Assembly: GCA_015680685.1 (NCBI GenBank)
Contig: MNCI01036718.1
Span: forward strand, 155,974 to 219,973
From: Gnetum montanum
Lineage: Eukaryota; Streptophyta; Gnetopsida; Gnetales; Gnetaceae
Direction: 5' to 3'
Length of the DNA stretch: 64,000 nucleotides
This document shows, piece after piece, positions 33,106 to 46,100 of the stretch. The first letter of the stretch is position 1, and each line of letters starts with the position of its first letter. The position numbers were made by a program, and so were the translations under genes. The notes beneath the pieces were generated by a model that was given only the letters and a program-made list of their open reading frames with translations, ran no database searches and had not been told where the DNA came from.

Positions 33106-34012
33106 ATGTCTTTCATGCTTCCCTTGTCTTTCCCTATCATAGTTCCTTGGTCTTTATTCCTCCTTATCAAATTCCATAGAAAAACTTGAGGAGGAGAAGG
33201 AAGCAATTGGATAACAGTATCAGCTAGTTCTCCTTCTATGACTCCTTGATTCATTCTCTTTGGGTTTTGCAGAAGCTTTAGGCCTTGAGCTCTACCTAAG
33301 TTTGGATTCTTTCATATCTCTCCTAGGTGTTTCCACAAGAGCCAAGTATAGTTGTATTTTGATAGGTTCCTCTAGATGAATGATTGGTGTCTATGAATGA
33401 GATTCATGAGCTTGGTGGAGTTCTTCCATTATGAGTGTATCATCATTTGTTTCTTCTAGAACAATAGTGTGAGGCACTTTCTTTCCTTTGTTATGTTCAT
33501 GTCTTTTCTCCATGGCGACATCCCTTCTTACTTGTGCTTTTGTAGGTTGATATGGCCTAGTCATGTGTTTAGTGACATGGTATCCTTCTTGTGCATGACC
33601 AAGGTTCAACCTCATTAAGGTTGCTTACAGCATTCCTAGTGTAGAACATTTGAGAGGCAAAATAATGTTGTCCTACAAATCTCTCCACCTTAGCTGTTCA
33701 TCCTAGTGGAAGACAAATGTGAAATTAGGATAGTATGGATCAGTGTGAGCATAGGAAATTCTTGTTTGCACGGGAGCACTCTAGTCACCTTCATCATATC
33801 CTTTGTCATGACTCTTATGAGTTTCTTTGACAATTAGTGATTTTTCTTTAAATTTAGAAACCATATTATGCTTTCTAACATTTTTAAGTATGTGTATGTA
33901 GTTTAACAGAATTAATTCAAGCATGAAAAATAGGCTTTGTGATTCTTAATACAATGAACTCTACTAAATCAACTACTAAGTAAACATTGACACATCCCCG
34001 ACAATGATGCTA
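33106..34012 (-). pseudogene. gag: E4 gag N-terminal part and leader
   Basis: On the minus strand the frame starts MVSKFKEKSLIVKET near 33872 and reads YPNFTFVFH*DEQLRWRDL, matching VPNFTFILHQDEQLHWRDL of E8, then a clean 74-codon run at 33615-33391 (MRLNLGHAQEGYHVTK...). The primer site, TAGCATCATTGTCGGGGA on the minus strand, is at 33995-34012 next to the LTR. This is the piece separated from 25797 by E5. Confidence 0.78.
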
Positions 34013-34013
34013 A

Positions 34014-34878
34014 TGATGAGCGATTAGGTATTCCAACACTCCACTATACAAGTCACAAGTGCACACACATGACTAGATCATAATTCATGGATGGACAATG
34101 TAAATTTGCTAGTGGTTAATAGTTGGTTTGCAATCGTTGTCTTCTCACTTCGAGTTAGTGAAGTGTAAGTTATACGGCTAACTTTTAGTGAGGCATACGA
34201 TATTATGATGTTGTGGGCTTAAATTAATCCTAAGTTCTTTCGTAATGAAGATAATGAAAATAAAGTCTAAATCTAAGTGACAGTTGAAATGTAAACCTAT
34301 TCTATCCTATGACGATAAGCATCTGTTCCTAGTTTGTCATACACGTCATGGGCTCGTGTATCCATTATTGGAATTACCAAGTGAGTTCATTATTGAGCGA
34401 ACCAAGTGAAATCACTACTAGGTTACCAAAAAATTATACTTAACGCTCGAAACCAATCATACTCATTCTGCCTTGCTAATGAATGTGAAAAAAGTGAAGT
34501 ACTTAAGAAATGTAAAGAACTAAACTAAAGTAAACATATTAAAGAAATGAAAATTAAATTAAGTAGAAAATAAAGAAACTAAGTGTAATGCTACAATGGT
34601 GAGAAACAATCTCAATTTTTATTTCCGACCATGAATTGTGCCTAAGTACAATCCACTCGAACAAAGATTTTGTACAACTATTTAACACCACACTACAGGC
34701 ATTCACTCTATTGCTAAGTCTAAGTCACAAAAATAAACTGTAGGAATTTCGCTAAGGGTGGAATGAAAGTCGTTCCGTTAAGGTGACTAAGTGTTGGTAT
34801 TTATAGTGTTGACCATGGTCCTCTACATCACATCAACGATGATGTATGTAGAGGTGCAATGTTGTAAATACAATATCA
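34014..34878 (-). repeat. E4 5' LTR
   Basis: About 865 bp. On the plus strand it begins TGATGAGCGATTAGG (the LTR 3' end) and ends ACAATATCA, so the minus-strand start is TGATATTGTATTT. It is diverged from the E5/E8 LTRs but shares GGAATTACCAAGTGAG and CTCGAACAAAGATT-like blocks, and the adjoining primer site supports it. The outer boundary is the less certain end. Confidence 0.7.
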
Positions 34879-35821
34879 TGGCTTATGAAAAATAGGTTTT
34901 ATCAGGTATCATGGATATAATTAAGCAAAATAAGAAATTTAGGAATATATGTACACCCTAATATCTATAGTTAAATTAGAATTTTATAACTCAATGTTGT
35001 CTATCAAAATCTAACCCATAACTTGCAAGCTTTCAAACCTCCTTGTTGTCCTTATACTCATACATCCTTCAAAAGTGAGTGGTCATTTAGGGTAATATGG
35101 GTTGTTCCCCGCTTATCCCTTATTGTCTCATTGGCTAACAATGTCGTACTACTTACACAACTTATACTAAAGAGTGTTTTACCCCTAGACAATCTAGTCA
35201 GCTACTGTGCCTCAACACATTTTGGGGAGAAGTAACTAGCTTTGGGTTTGAGTGGCATTTCACCCCTAACCACAACTCATATGTTGGTTTTGCAACATAA
35301 GTCATTTTGGACCTCGGAGGGAAAAGGCCATAAATTAAATAAAGAAACATGTGAAATACCATGAAAAAGCACCAACGGCTAGAAATAAAAAGTGCATCAA
35401 GAAATGATCAATGCAAATGGCTGAACGGTTAAGGGTGCATCTTCTTTCATGTAAGGCACATTCTCTGTAACCAAATCATTGAAGCGTGAATAGGTTCGTC
35501 AAAGATATACCAAGACATCCAATTGCGCAATGTCCTAGACATTCGAAAGAAGTAATGCTGTACTAGGGAGCAACCCTCAAAATTCATGAACCGAAAGAAA
35601 CGATCCTGTTCTCTAATTTGAGGGTGCAGTAAATATCATTCAACTAGATGTTTTTAGGAAGAGACAGAAGGTCTAAACTCAAGCTCGTTTGGCACTTGAT
35701 CTTGTTTCTCACATCTGTAATCTGATCTGGGATCATGAAAATTTGTTGGTACCTTGAATACCCAGGAAAGAGTATCTGAAACAAAATGCCGGGTTAATTG
35801 TCGCGGGGCATTTGCGGAAAC
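34879..35821. other. Intergenic sequence upstream of the OB-fold gene
   Basis: No transposon protein seen. 34945-35035 holds a fragment of the SINE-like repeat found at 60-61.6 kb. The rest should contain the gene's promoter and 5' UTR, or upstream exons I could not define; an acceptor-like AATACCCAG ends at 35764, but the frame leading to exon 1 has an in-frame TAA near 35795. Confidence 0.45.
34945..35035 (-). repeat. SINE-like repeat, dispersed fragment
   Basis: Minus strand CAAGTTATGGGTTAGATTTT followed by ACATTGAGTTATAAAATT, aligning with copy 3 over about 70 nt. It shows that the repeat is dispersed, not only a local duplication. Confidence 0.5.
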
Positions 35822-38808
35822 ATGGATGCATTTGGATGGTTTGGACCCCTGGTTGATCTCTCTGCAACATCAACTCACATTGGGGCTTATGTGCAGCTTC
35901 TCGCATTTGTTCATCAATTTCGCGGCATACAGGTTAGTTATTGTTGCTAACCAAAATTCCTCGAACAATTCGATGTTAAAAAAAAAACTCTTGCTGCATT
36001 TGTTCGTTTTCTCTATAAATTATGTTTATTAATCCAGTGGAAATTTTCACTTTGAATACCTGAAATTTTTGTCTGTAGAAACTGAAAACCACGGACGGAA
36101 GGGAAGTGTCCAAGGCAACTGTTATTATAGGTGACGACACTTTGCCATTTTTTGAAATTACCCTATGGCAGAAGCAAGTTTACTGGAAAATATCTGCCGG
36201 AGATATCATTATTTTGCATAGTAAGCATGCTGTCACAGTTTTTTACGTTAGTTTGGTTTTCGCAATTATCATACATGCCTGTGTACGCATAAATCTATGA
36301 ATTTTTCTGGCCAACATACTGCTTACGTGTCAAGATTCGTATTTCTCTGTGTGTTAATCTTTCATTTTATTAAAAATTTTTCCCCAAATGATAATGTTAT
36401 TTGTACATCTATTAACTTAACTCCGACGCAGTTTGCATTTGTCGGACCTAACTTTTTGATATTGCTTTTTAGCATATTTCCCTTAGCTTTTAAATGAGCA
36501 ACACTTAGACGCTTCTTGACTGTTATAACTTGGACTGCAAATTCTTAGTTAATTCTAACAAATCCTTGACATGGCTTTTCATTACTATGTTGGAGAATGT
36601 CAAGTTCTTAAACCGTGGGTATTAGTTTTTATTCTATTTTTTTATGTTGCAGATATGAAGATAACAAAATTCCGAAATCTCATCACGGCATCAGCTATTC
36701 AGCAATCATCATGTTCAACACTACTTAAATCACATGAGGTGTTATCCCGTGATGGTAACCACCTATAAAGCTTGTATTTGAATGTGCAAAGAATTTCCAG
36801 GAATTTGAATTGATAGTTTATTTAATCTTTTTTTATTTGAAAATTTGCATAAAATCCAAGCTCCAAGCAAACTGTATTAAAATTCCCAAGTAAGAGTATG
36901 CAGATTCTCGATACACCTTCTGCTCCAGCCTGTTAAATTGAAGGGGACTATTTTTTTTCAATATTTATAATTTTTAAACTAAACACTTAGTTCTTTAGCT
37001 GGCAATGTGCAAGGGTTCCATAAATATCGAAATCTTTAAACTAGTGATTTGCAGACATTAGTATTTATATATCAGCAATTTGATTTTTAGGTGTGGATGG
37101 TATTAATGTAAAGGCTCAAATGTCACCTGTTTTAAAGGAAAAATTGAACAGGGTAATGAGATGGGCACAACTAACACAGTATACCCTTCTATCATTCTTG
37201 CAAAGGTTGCGTGAACAAAAGGTATGATCTGGTGTTTGGATGATGCTTCTTTACCGTTTATGGAACAGTTCGGATGAAATCTGTGTACATAGGAGTTTTC
37301 ATTTTATTCTTTTTATTGTCTGTATATACTTCACATTCACACCTTGATGACTAATTTTTAATGAAAAGAGCCGTGTAATCTTCTGTATCAAGTCACTTCC
37401 CAAGTAACATGAATCAAATCATTGAACAGCCAAATTTTAACTTTGCTTTTCAAGCTACTTGATTTCAATACTTTGATATTTTTTATCTTTCAAATTCAAT
37501 TTTGATGGCTAATCGGTCAGTTACGTTCAGGAAATTGGACATAATGCAAATGGAAATGAAAAAAGTCAAAGAAACTGGTCAGCATCTTCAATAAAAAAAA
37601 ATTGACACATTGTTCATCTATTGCTGATTTCTCTTCTTCAAAAGAAGCATGTCTAGTAAGCTTCTTTGGGAACATTGGAGAGCTCTGTTTGCCGGCTAAC
37701 ATGCAAAATTCAGATTTTTCTTCACGTTTGAAGGATTGGATATTTGTTGGCAAGAATCTTCTCAAGCAATCAGAAAGGAAAATTGCAGAAGTATTTCTGG
37801 CCAAAGGATGCAAAAATTGTGGTTTTCCTATGTATGAAAAAAATAGCAGGTATAACTTTCTCACTAATGCATCTCAATTCAATGAAATAAGCATAGGTAA
37901 ATGACTTTTAGCTTCTTTGAATGTTGGCATATCTGCATGAAATGTTCAGCTTTTCATTTTACAGTATGTCTTGTTAAAGCTGCATAGCTTCATGTCCTGC
38001 CAGGAAAATTATGTTTGTAATCTGATGGGAAAAGTTAGTTATTTGTCCATGAAGGCCAGTTTGGTTTTTACTCTTTCTGCGGAAGTGTCAATGACTGTTT
38101 ATTGTTGTGACAGTTATGGAACTCCACACCAGAGTACACTGCCGCCTAGCTGTAGCAGTAATGTCAGCGAACACCATCAAATTGGCTGGATATACAGACC
38201 ATTTTTAGTAAGTTTATTGTAGAATAAACATGAGCATTCTAGTTACAGGTCATCATTGTTTTATGACATAATATATAACTGGCTTGATATCTGAACAGCT
38301 CCATATATGGGATCATTCTGCACACGTCCCTGTTCTTGTTAAAAATCCTGCAGCTCAGCAAATCTTTGGCAATATTTCAGCTGATAATCTCTCTAAAGAT
38401 TTGAAAACTTTTCAGCATTCCAGCAGCAGAAATAATGTTGATGATTTTTCTTCCGCTCGAGATTGTTCATCCATTTCAAGTCAAGGGATGACAGGTGCTC
38501 GGTGCTGCATCCCAAACAATGTTAAATTAAATGCATTAGGCAAGGCCATCGGTGAGCAAGAATATCAACAGGATATCATGGCATCATCAAGAAAGAGAGA
38601 ACTCATATTTGAATTGAATCCTAGAGAAGCTAGGGCTAGGATTGTTTTGCTGAAGGTTTTCTGTGTTATTATCCGGTCCCTTCTTAATAAGGATAGAAAC
38701 AGTCCATTCAAGTTTAAAGTCCTAGTTCATCCCCTTGAACCTGAAGAAACAAGAAGAAACTGTTGTCTATTTGAACTGGTCTCTTTTGGGTTAGATTTGA
38801 ATTCTTAG
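35822..38808 (+). CDS. Host gene, seven exons: OB-fold protein, possibly shieldin-2-like
   Basis: Modelled exons: 35822-35932, 36079-36220, 36653-36754, 37091-37221, 37531-37849, 37988-38207, 38299-38808. All six introns are GT-AG and phases agree, except that exon 5 is one base short. The product is about 511 residues. Exons 1-3 read MDAFGWFGPLVDLS, YVQLLAFVHQFRGIQ, VIIGDDTLPFFEITLWQ, ISAGDIIILHNMKITKF: an OB-fold pattern of a single-stranded DNA-binding type. Exon 5 has a CKNCGF zinc-ribbon half; exon 7 IWDHSAHVPVLVKN...IFGNISADNL recalls RPA-like OB folds. This combination suggests a relative of shieldin complex subunit 2 (DNA double-strand-break end protection), a tentative family guess. 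The ATG at 35822 is the first in frame after a stop; more N-terminal exons may exist. Confidence 0.7.
37531..37849 (+). CDS. Exon 5 of the OB-fold gene, with a one-base frameshift
   Basis: From acceptor TTACGTTCAG the frame reads EIGHNANGNEKSQRNWSASS and then hits a stop after an A9 run (37593-37601). Ten As would restore the frame, which is then open to the donor AGCAG/GTATAA, giving CSSIADFSSSKEACLVSFF, LKDWIFVGKNLLKQSERK and the zinc pair CKNCGFPMY. Exon length 319 leaves the wrong phase for exon 6; 320 fits exactly. Either a homopolymer sequencing error or a real disabling deletion. Confidence 0.7.
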
Positions 38809-39915
38809 TCTTTATGCAGTGTGCTTATATTAATTTTGGAAAGAGGAATACTTGGATGGCAGATTTTGGAATTCTTGGACGACTGAAAGGTTAGGTCCCC
38901 AATATCCAGATCGTAGATTGAAAATGCTTTCCGTTGACCCACCGAAATCTCATACATTTTTAGCGTAGCTTAAATTGTTTGAAAAAAAAAAAAGCCAACA
39001 AATAGGTCGTTTGGCATAACATTTTTCGTATCTGGAATCTAATATTATGAAAATTTGAATCTCTAGATCTATTTGACAATAGAAACAGAAATGTACCTGC
39101 TATGAGTTTTGAAATCATCATTTTAAAAAAAAACAAAAAAGAAAAAAAATGTTTTAGAAAAATTTTATTTTCAGTTGCCAAAAATAACATGAAATATTTT
39201 TACTTATTTAAATTTAACATATAATAAAATATTCATTATTAAATAATATACTAAATGATGATGTCTACCTCAAACAAGCCCAATGTTAAATGATCTTATA
39301 TTGAACAAACAAAAAGGGAAAAAGACATCATTAATCATTATTTGATTCTTGTCCAAGCAAAATGGGTTGAGTAAAAGATGAAAAATGGCTTATGAAAAGA
39401 ATACTAACTCAACCATAATTTGGTTTGCATATTTATATTGGTAAATGGTAGATGAAAATTTTATACATTTCTACTTTTGCTAAGAAATACTAATTCATTT
39501 TTTAAAGCATTTCCTACAAATTATAGAATAAAAGCTTGTAAATTTTCTTTTTTTAAAAGCTCTACTTTAATTTATTTTGTGAAAATGCTTTGCATATTAC
39601 AAAAGTAAAATTTGCAAATTACTGTTTCCCATTTTTGTTGGAAAATTGAAAATTGTATTGTTGAAGCCCATTTAAGAAATTTAAAATTCTAATGTAAATC
39701 CTTAAACATTACTTCATAAACCTTCCCACTTGGAGGAACCCTCAAAATCCCTAATTTGTGCAAAAGTGCTATATTACCAAAGTATATTAATTCTTTGTAA
39801 GTGTCACCTTGAAAATCCCTAATTTATGCCAAAAGTGCTATACTATTGAAGTACCAATTCTTTGTGATTACAATTAAATGGTGAGGTATTAGATCTAAAA
39901 ATAATGAACAAAAAA
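38809..39915. other. 3' flank of the OB-fold gene and AT-rich spacer
   Basis: AT-rich sequence without recognised genes. A minus-strand frame at 39190-38960 is translated A/T-run sequence and not believed. 39744-39879 is a 68-bp tandem duplication (units AAAATCCCTAATTT(G/A)TGC... at 39744 and 39812). Confidence 0.5.
39744..39879 (+). repeat. 68-bp tandem duplication
   Basis: Two units, starts at 39744 and 39812, share AAAATCCCTAATTT, CAAAAGTGCTATA and CAATTCTTTGT/TTAATTCTTTGT with several substitutions. Confidence 0.6.
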
Positions 39916-40187
39916 TTGATTACAATGACTTAAGATATTATTCATGCTAGGATCGTTATCAAAATTGTAGTTACATTTCCACAAGCTTACATGGTCATAT
40001 CACCCTTTATAAGAATTTAGCTTTGATGTTCTATTTTGTTGGAACTTACATCATACATTTTCACTCATGTGATGTGTTTAATTCACATTCTATATTGTCT
40101 TTTCTTAGCTTGATTGTTCCTTCCTATAGGAATTCATCTTTTCTTACTCAATTCTTTCAATTAGAAACTTACCACTATCCATGATGG

Positions 40188-42906
40188 TGTAACACCCTAC
40201 CCTACCACGCTTGGCTAGGACAAAGTGATGTGTAGGATTGATAATAATAATAACACAATAGAAGCATGACAAACTAAGAAAACCAATGGTGCATGAGAAT
40301 ACATTAAGAATAAACCACCATATATATCGAAAGGTCACACTGGACAACAATCTATGCCAAACTAAAGATCAAGCATACAGTTCAATTTATAAAACTACAT
40401 GTCTCTATATAAACCAAAAATCTATACTACTCAGAGGATACAAAAACATAAACATAATATACATAAGAGCACAATGAGGGTCATACAAATATGAACAATT
40501 CACCATACTATACATAGAAATATGCATCAACTAATCCCTGAAGATATCCCTCTCCTCTGCTCTCTCTTAGTGCTTGCCTACACCCCTACAACCTCCACCT
40601 ATAACTAAATAAAGTCAAAATATAAAACTAAGTGGGAAACCTTTATACTTCCCATGCTAGATGGTCAACAAGTGCTACACTAAAGGAGAGGAATGGGATA
40701 CAGGACAACCTGCATCAACTATCAGTCTTGCACACACGATAAGCAACATGTGCACATACTATACCACACACATGACTAGCATAATCCCTACTCAAGTGAA
40801 CCAATAGCTAACACATAGTTACTATCAAACATAAACAATCATTATCCATTGCACAACACTATATGTATTTTCACTATCAGGTTCATGTGTTTGTATTCAC
40901 ATCATACCATTAAGCATCGCACAGGCCACACATTCATAGATCAATCATAAGATGTATTATCATCACTATGACTTACAAACCGATAGCAACATATACATAA
41001 CTCATATGGTTGTTCTACCAACATATACATAACTCATGTGGTTGCTAGCATATCCACAGTAAGTGTAACATGTAAAACATTGTGATGAATACTCATAATC
41101 AATCAACTTGTGACCTGCAATCACTAGCCTTCTAGAACACTAGCTATAGGAATGTACATACCTATACTATGTGCTAGTTGTAGGGACAAACACATCTACA
41201 CTCTCCCACTCTCAGGGTGATGCTTGAGATAGGAGCCTCACTGATGCATCACAGTGGGGGTTAATCTATAACTACTTCTAGGGGTCTCATCATCAACCAG
41301 TCCACACCCCTATGCTAGCACCACCTGCCAACGACTACTACAAGCATCATCGTGAAAACATGTATTAATCCTAGCTAGCTTAAGTCATCATGTGTCAGAA
41401 GCACAACACATTCGAAGCCAACATAGCACAATCACATGTATCCACACCTAAAAGTCACATTCACTTTATGAAGATAATACCATAGCATGACATAACAAAA
41501 TTTCACACCATAACCATACTCCTTGGACTACATATAATTTGTAAAAATGATCACTATTGTAACTTCCAAGATGATAGATGCCAAAAGAGAAAAAAAATTC
41601 CATGAATAAAAACTACATCAAATGACACTTCCAATGATACTAATTTTACCTCAATCCTGGAAACAAAGTTATGTGCATTTAAAATTTAATTAATAAAATA
41701 ATAAATATTAATATTTAATTATAGCTGATGATAATTGAAACTAAATCCTACACAAAACATGCCCATAAAATATAATATTCAAACCATGCTAATCTCATCA
41801 ACATCACATCTAATATTCCACAAGTCCACATCATTTTGTACATCACATATTTATTCATAAATAATTTGTAAACAAACCATAAAATTTCAATGAGATTGTA
41901 AAGCAATTCCTCCAAACTCAATCTTTAAACTATCTACCCCACATGGTCACATTGCATGACCATATACACTAATGCAGCTCAAAAATATATGGAAAAGGTA
42001 AAGACAAACCACCAAGTAAATTTGCTTAAGCAAGAAGTCCTAAACAAGTATAAAATCCTCATAAATATAGCAAAACTCCATTTTGCTCCAAACAAGTCCA
42101 TACGTATGTAAATATAACCACAACAATCCCAAATCCAAGTTTATAGTAAGCAAAATCCTTCTACAAAGCTAAAATTTTGGAAACAAGCATGGAAAACAAA
42201 AGAAAATAGAAGAAATTGTAAAGAATAGAATTAAACTTGGTTTCTATTCATTAAAAATAGAAAACTTGCACAAAAAAAAAGAGGTAGTGGAAAAACAAAA
42301 CATGATGAAGTTATTTTTATACACATGCATAATGCATAAAAGTTACTTTTATGCATTATTGCTTATGTAATGTAAGCTTTACTTTACTTTTTTCTGTAAT
42401 ATCATTTTCTTTAAGTAACATTTTTTTATAAGTCCATTTTTTTTGCTACCACTAATACCCTACATTTCAAACATGCATTACAACTACACTAAAACTCCTA
42501 ACTAAAATCCATTTCAACCTACAAGATCCATATCAAACACACCACACATCCACATGCTAAAATCACATCCAAGCATTACACAATGTAGCACTACAATTCA
42601 AATGAATAAATACCAAAATCACACATAAAGTATAAATACATACCAAATAGTTGCTCTTGTATCCCAATCCAACATCTTTGCTAGCCACATCACCTATCTA
42701 ATACATCACACAGGACTACTGTACATAATTATGTTTGTTAAGCATGTAAAGACACCATACTCATAACATTAAAACCAAAACATCCTAGCATATAAAGTGC
42801 AATCATAACAAGCTAACTTGTCCTTAATAACCCACTGATACCACACACATAATATATAAATCCTAATCGTAATGCAATACCTAATGTCTCTAGAAGGGAT
42901 GTAACA
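40188..42906 (+). mobile_element. Solo-LTR-like 2.7-kb insertion in the E6 3' LTR
   Basis: Starts TGTAACACCCTACCC and ends TAGAAGGGATGTAACA; the ends form an imperfect inverted repeat (TGTAACACCCT against TGTTACATCCCT). Comparison with the intact E6 LTR at about 46905 shows that exactly this segment is extra. Flanks are GATGG (40183-40187) and AGTGG (42907-42911), a poor 5-bp duplication with two mismatches. Long TGTAACACCC LTRs are typical of Tekay/Del-type chromoviruses, so a solo LTR is the best reading; no coding sequence was found inside. Confidence 0.65.
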
Positions 42907-43130
42907 AGTGGTCTTGTACAGAATGAATAGTTATATGATTATTTCATCTATCTTCCTCATAGCATGGTTTCCTTCCTTTATTGTAGCTTGGATCCTCTTC
43001 CATTTTTCACATAGATAGATCTCACCTTCTCCATTTCTCTCATGGTTTTGATTTTCATCATATAGATTTTGCATAGATGATGTTTCTATCCTATTGATCA
43101 ATGTTTATTGTTATTTGGTAGGAATTGCCA

Positions 43131-46100
43131 CTTCTTCGTATGCAAGTATTTTCTATCTTTCATGTGTCTTTTCTTGTAACATACTTCCCATTTTCATCAT
43201 TGAACTATGAGCATCATGCTTCATATAGGTTCTTTCTCCCATGCAACTTAGATTTCTTCATTCTTATGACTCAATCTTTACATGAACCATGTCTTATTGT
43301 AAGTGTATCTACTTCCATGATTTAGGTCCTTATGGGTCTTGTGAGTGGTTGTAGCTCTTTGGATTTATGAATTCATCCCTTTACTTAAATCGTGCTCCAT
43401 AGAAAATACCAATTTTAAGATTAGTTTTAAAGTGTTTTAGTATAATATGTTCACCACTTCCTTTCAATCTTAAAATGGGTTCTTCTTCCCTTCTTTGCTT
43501 CTTTTCTTATTGGATTTAAATTCTTATGAGTGTTTTTTCATGTTCAAATTTAATGTGTGATAGGAAGGGACTTGTGTTGGTCAGATGTAATTAATTTAAA
43601 CCATTTCACATTTCCCATTCACTCATAAATGATTTTAAGACTAACTAATTTAAATTATAGACACATACTTCTTTTGTTTACTAAAAATACAACTTTAACA
43701 TTACAATGAGACTTTATGTATAACACTAATATACAATGAACATTTTTCATTTTTTTCTATCAACATGTAAAAAACTTCACAAACACAAACATAGATAAAG
43801 ATATATTTGACTATTCTATGATTAATATTTGAACAACCTTATACAAATCATGACCTTTTACTTAGACTTTCAAAAACTTCAAACATTCATGGTACATTTT
43901 AATAAGATAAAAACTTAACCATTTTTTAGACAAACAAATTTTGATAGCAACAAATAAAATTTTTAACTTTCACATGAACATTACAACTTGATACCCACCT
44001 AGACTTATTCATCACTATTAGCATAGCTAGTCAAAATCCCCAGAACATTGTTCACAAAAACTTTAGGGATAGCAAATTTTTCCTACTCTAATTTTGGGCA
44101 CCCTTCAAGAAGTCATGATTACTTAACTGAATTTCTAAAGTCTTCATTTTTCTTTATTCTTCTTGGCATTGTTGTAACTATTGCTTTATGTCCTTAACCA
44201 TTTTACTGATTTTCTTTTTACCTTTAGTTTCTTTTCTAATCTAACTTTTTAACTCCTAAGCTTTCATCTTTAATTTCCTATTTTTCTCTTGTTATTCATT
44301 TTTCTCAATTACCTACAATTTAATTTCTACATCTTTCCACTGCACTACCCCTTCTAACATATGCAATATATGAACCATGTGATACATACTTTTCACATCC
44401 TTTTGTATGTATCCATTTGCTATTCTTCATCTTTCCACTGCACTACCTCTTCTAACATATGAGCTATATTAGCATTCTTCAATATATGAACCATGTGATA
44501 CATACTTTTCACATCCTTTTGTATGTATCCATTTGCTACCATTGTATCAATTTGATCCACTAGCTTTTCTTAATCCTCCTTGTAGGTCATCAAAGACATT
44601 CATCCAAGTTTCTTTATTATTGTTTTACTCCACTTCATTTTTGATAGCAAGCCTTTCCATATGGTGTGAAAATAAAAGGAATTCAATTTTTTTTATTATT
44701 TGAAATTTAACTTTTAGAATCATTGCTGCAAGTAATTTAATCCTTTCTTTGGCTACTACTCCATTCTATTCTAATATCTTCTCCTACGTTCAAAGTATTT
44801 TTGTTTCCTCATCTTTCTAATCATTTTTTTCATTACCCAGGACATGTAAGGTGTTTCCTTTCTTTTTTTCTCTAGATTTCCTTAGCCATTGAAATGTTCA
44901 CTGCCTTAGTCTTTTTCTATCACCTATTTTTGAAAAGCTTGGTTTTCTCTGTTCCAACTTTGTAAACAAATTCCACTTCATTATTCTTATTTCTAGTTGT
45001 TTTATTTATTCTTCTTCTTATCCAAATTCCTTTTTGGAAGAGGAATTTTTTGTTTTGACTAAGGTTTTATGTTTTCCTTCTTTTACTCTGCATTTAAACT
45101 TTCTCATAATGCATGAAATTAAACTATCATATGAGAAGGTTTTTACTAGTTTTTATGTTTTACAGCACTATAATTATGATATGGCCCTTTTAAAAATTTT
45201 CTTTACCCATGTATAGCTTTTATCAAAGCACCAAACATTGGATATATTCTTCAAGTAATTGAAATTAATTTCATTATCCCTATCTGTGGGATAAATATAT
45301 GACATAAACACATGTGCAATGCTTCAGAAAACTTTGGAAGGGATCTCTAAATTTCTTTATTCTAATTCAATTATTGTATTTCTTCTCAAAATAGGATTCG
45401 GAATCCTTGAATATTTCCTTCATCTGTTCATGATTTGTAATATGGATAAAAAAATATAATCACCAAGAGGCTCAATGATCATGGGAGGATCAATGGATAA
45501 GCAAAGGTCTAATCTCCTTCAAGTGGTTATGCACAAGCTCAAACTCATATCTTATGACTTAAGAAATAAGCACCTTAGCATTACTCCAAGGTCATTATCT
45601 TGTAATATGGCTACTATAAAATAGCAAACTGTCATCCTAGAAAATTAACATGATTATGTCTTCACTTAAAAAAATAACACTTTCATATTGCTTCATTCAT
45701 TTATAATCTTATCATTCCTTTTACTCTATAGAAATTCTTCAATAATCTCAAGCAAAATATTTTCTTCTTCAAAGATCATCATAGATATATATCCTGCACA
45801 AGCTAGATTTTGTAGCTTTATCCTTGTATATATTACTACTTATGTATAGTTCTTCTTCTTATGTCATTTGGATGTTCCAATTTTTTTATATGTTGTGTTG
45901 ATTTGCTTACTTATTTTTGTTGTACTACTTCACTCTTTTTACATATTTCGAACATAGCATTTCTTGCTCTTCTATCCTTTCTGAATTTAGACCTCTTGCA
46001 TTTTTTTTGGCTTTTGAATGAAACATAAATGCTTTGTTACAAGCCTTTGATTGATTGATGACCCACTCTCAAAACATTAAAAATTGTTAGGCTTCTTCCA

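Noticed and set aside
35754-36032. 92-codon ORF across exon 1 of the host gene
   Set aside because: Runs in a different frame from the spliced model and reads through a good GTTAGT donor into the intron.
37517-37864. Antisense 115-codon ORF
   Set aside because: It lies wholly opposite exon 5 of the OB-fold gene and is a shadow of that coding sequence.
38960-39190. Minus-strand 76-codon ORF rich in Phe
   Set aside because: Translation of A/T runs (FFFFK, FLFFF); no domain or neighbouring coding signal.
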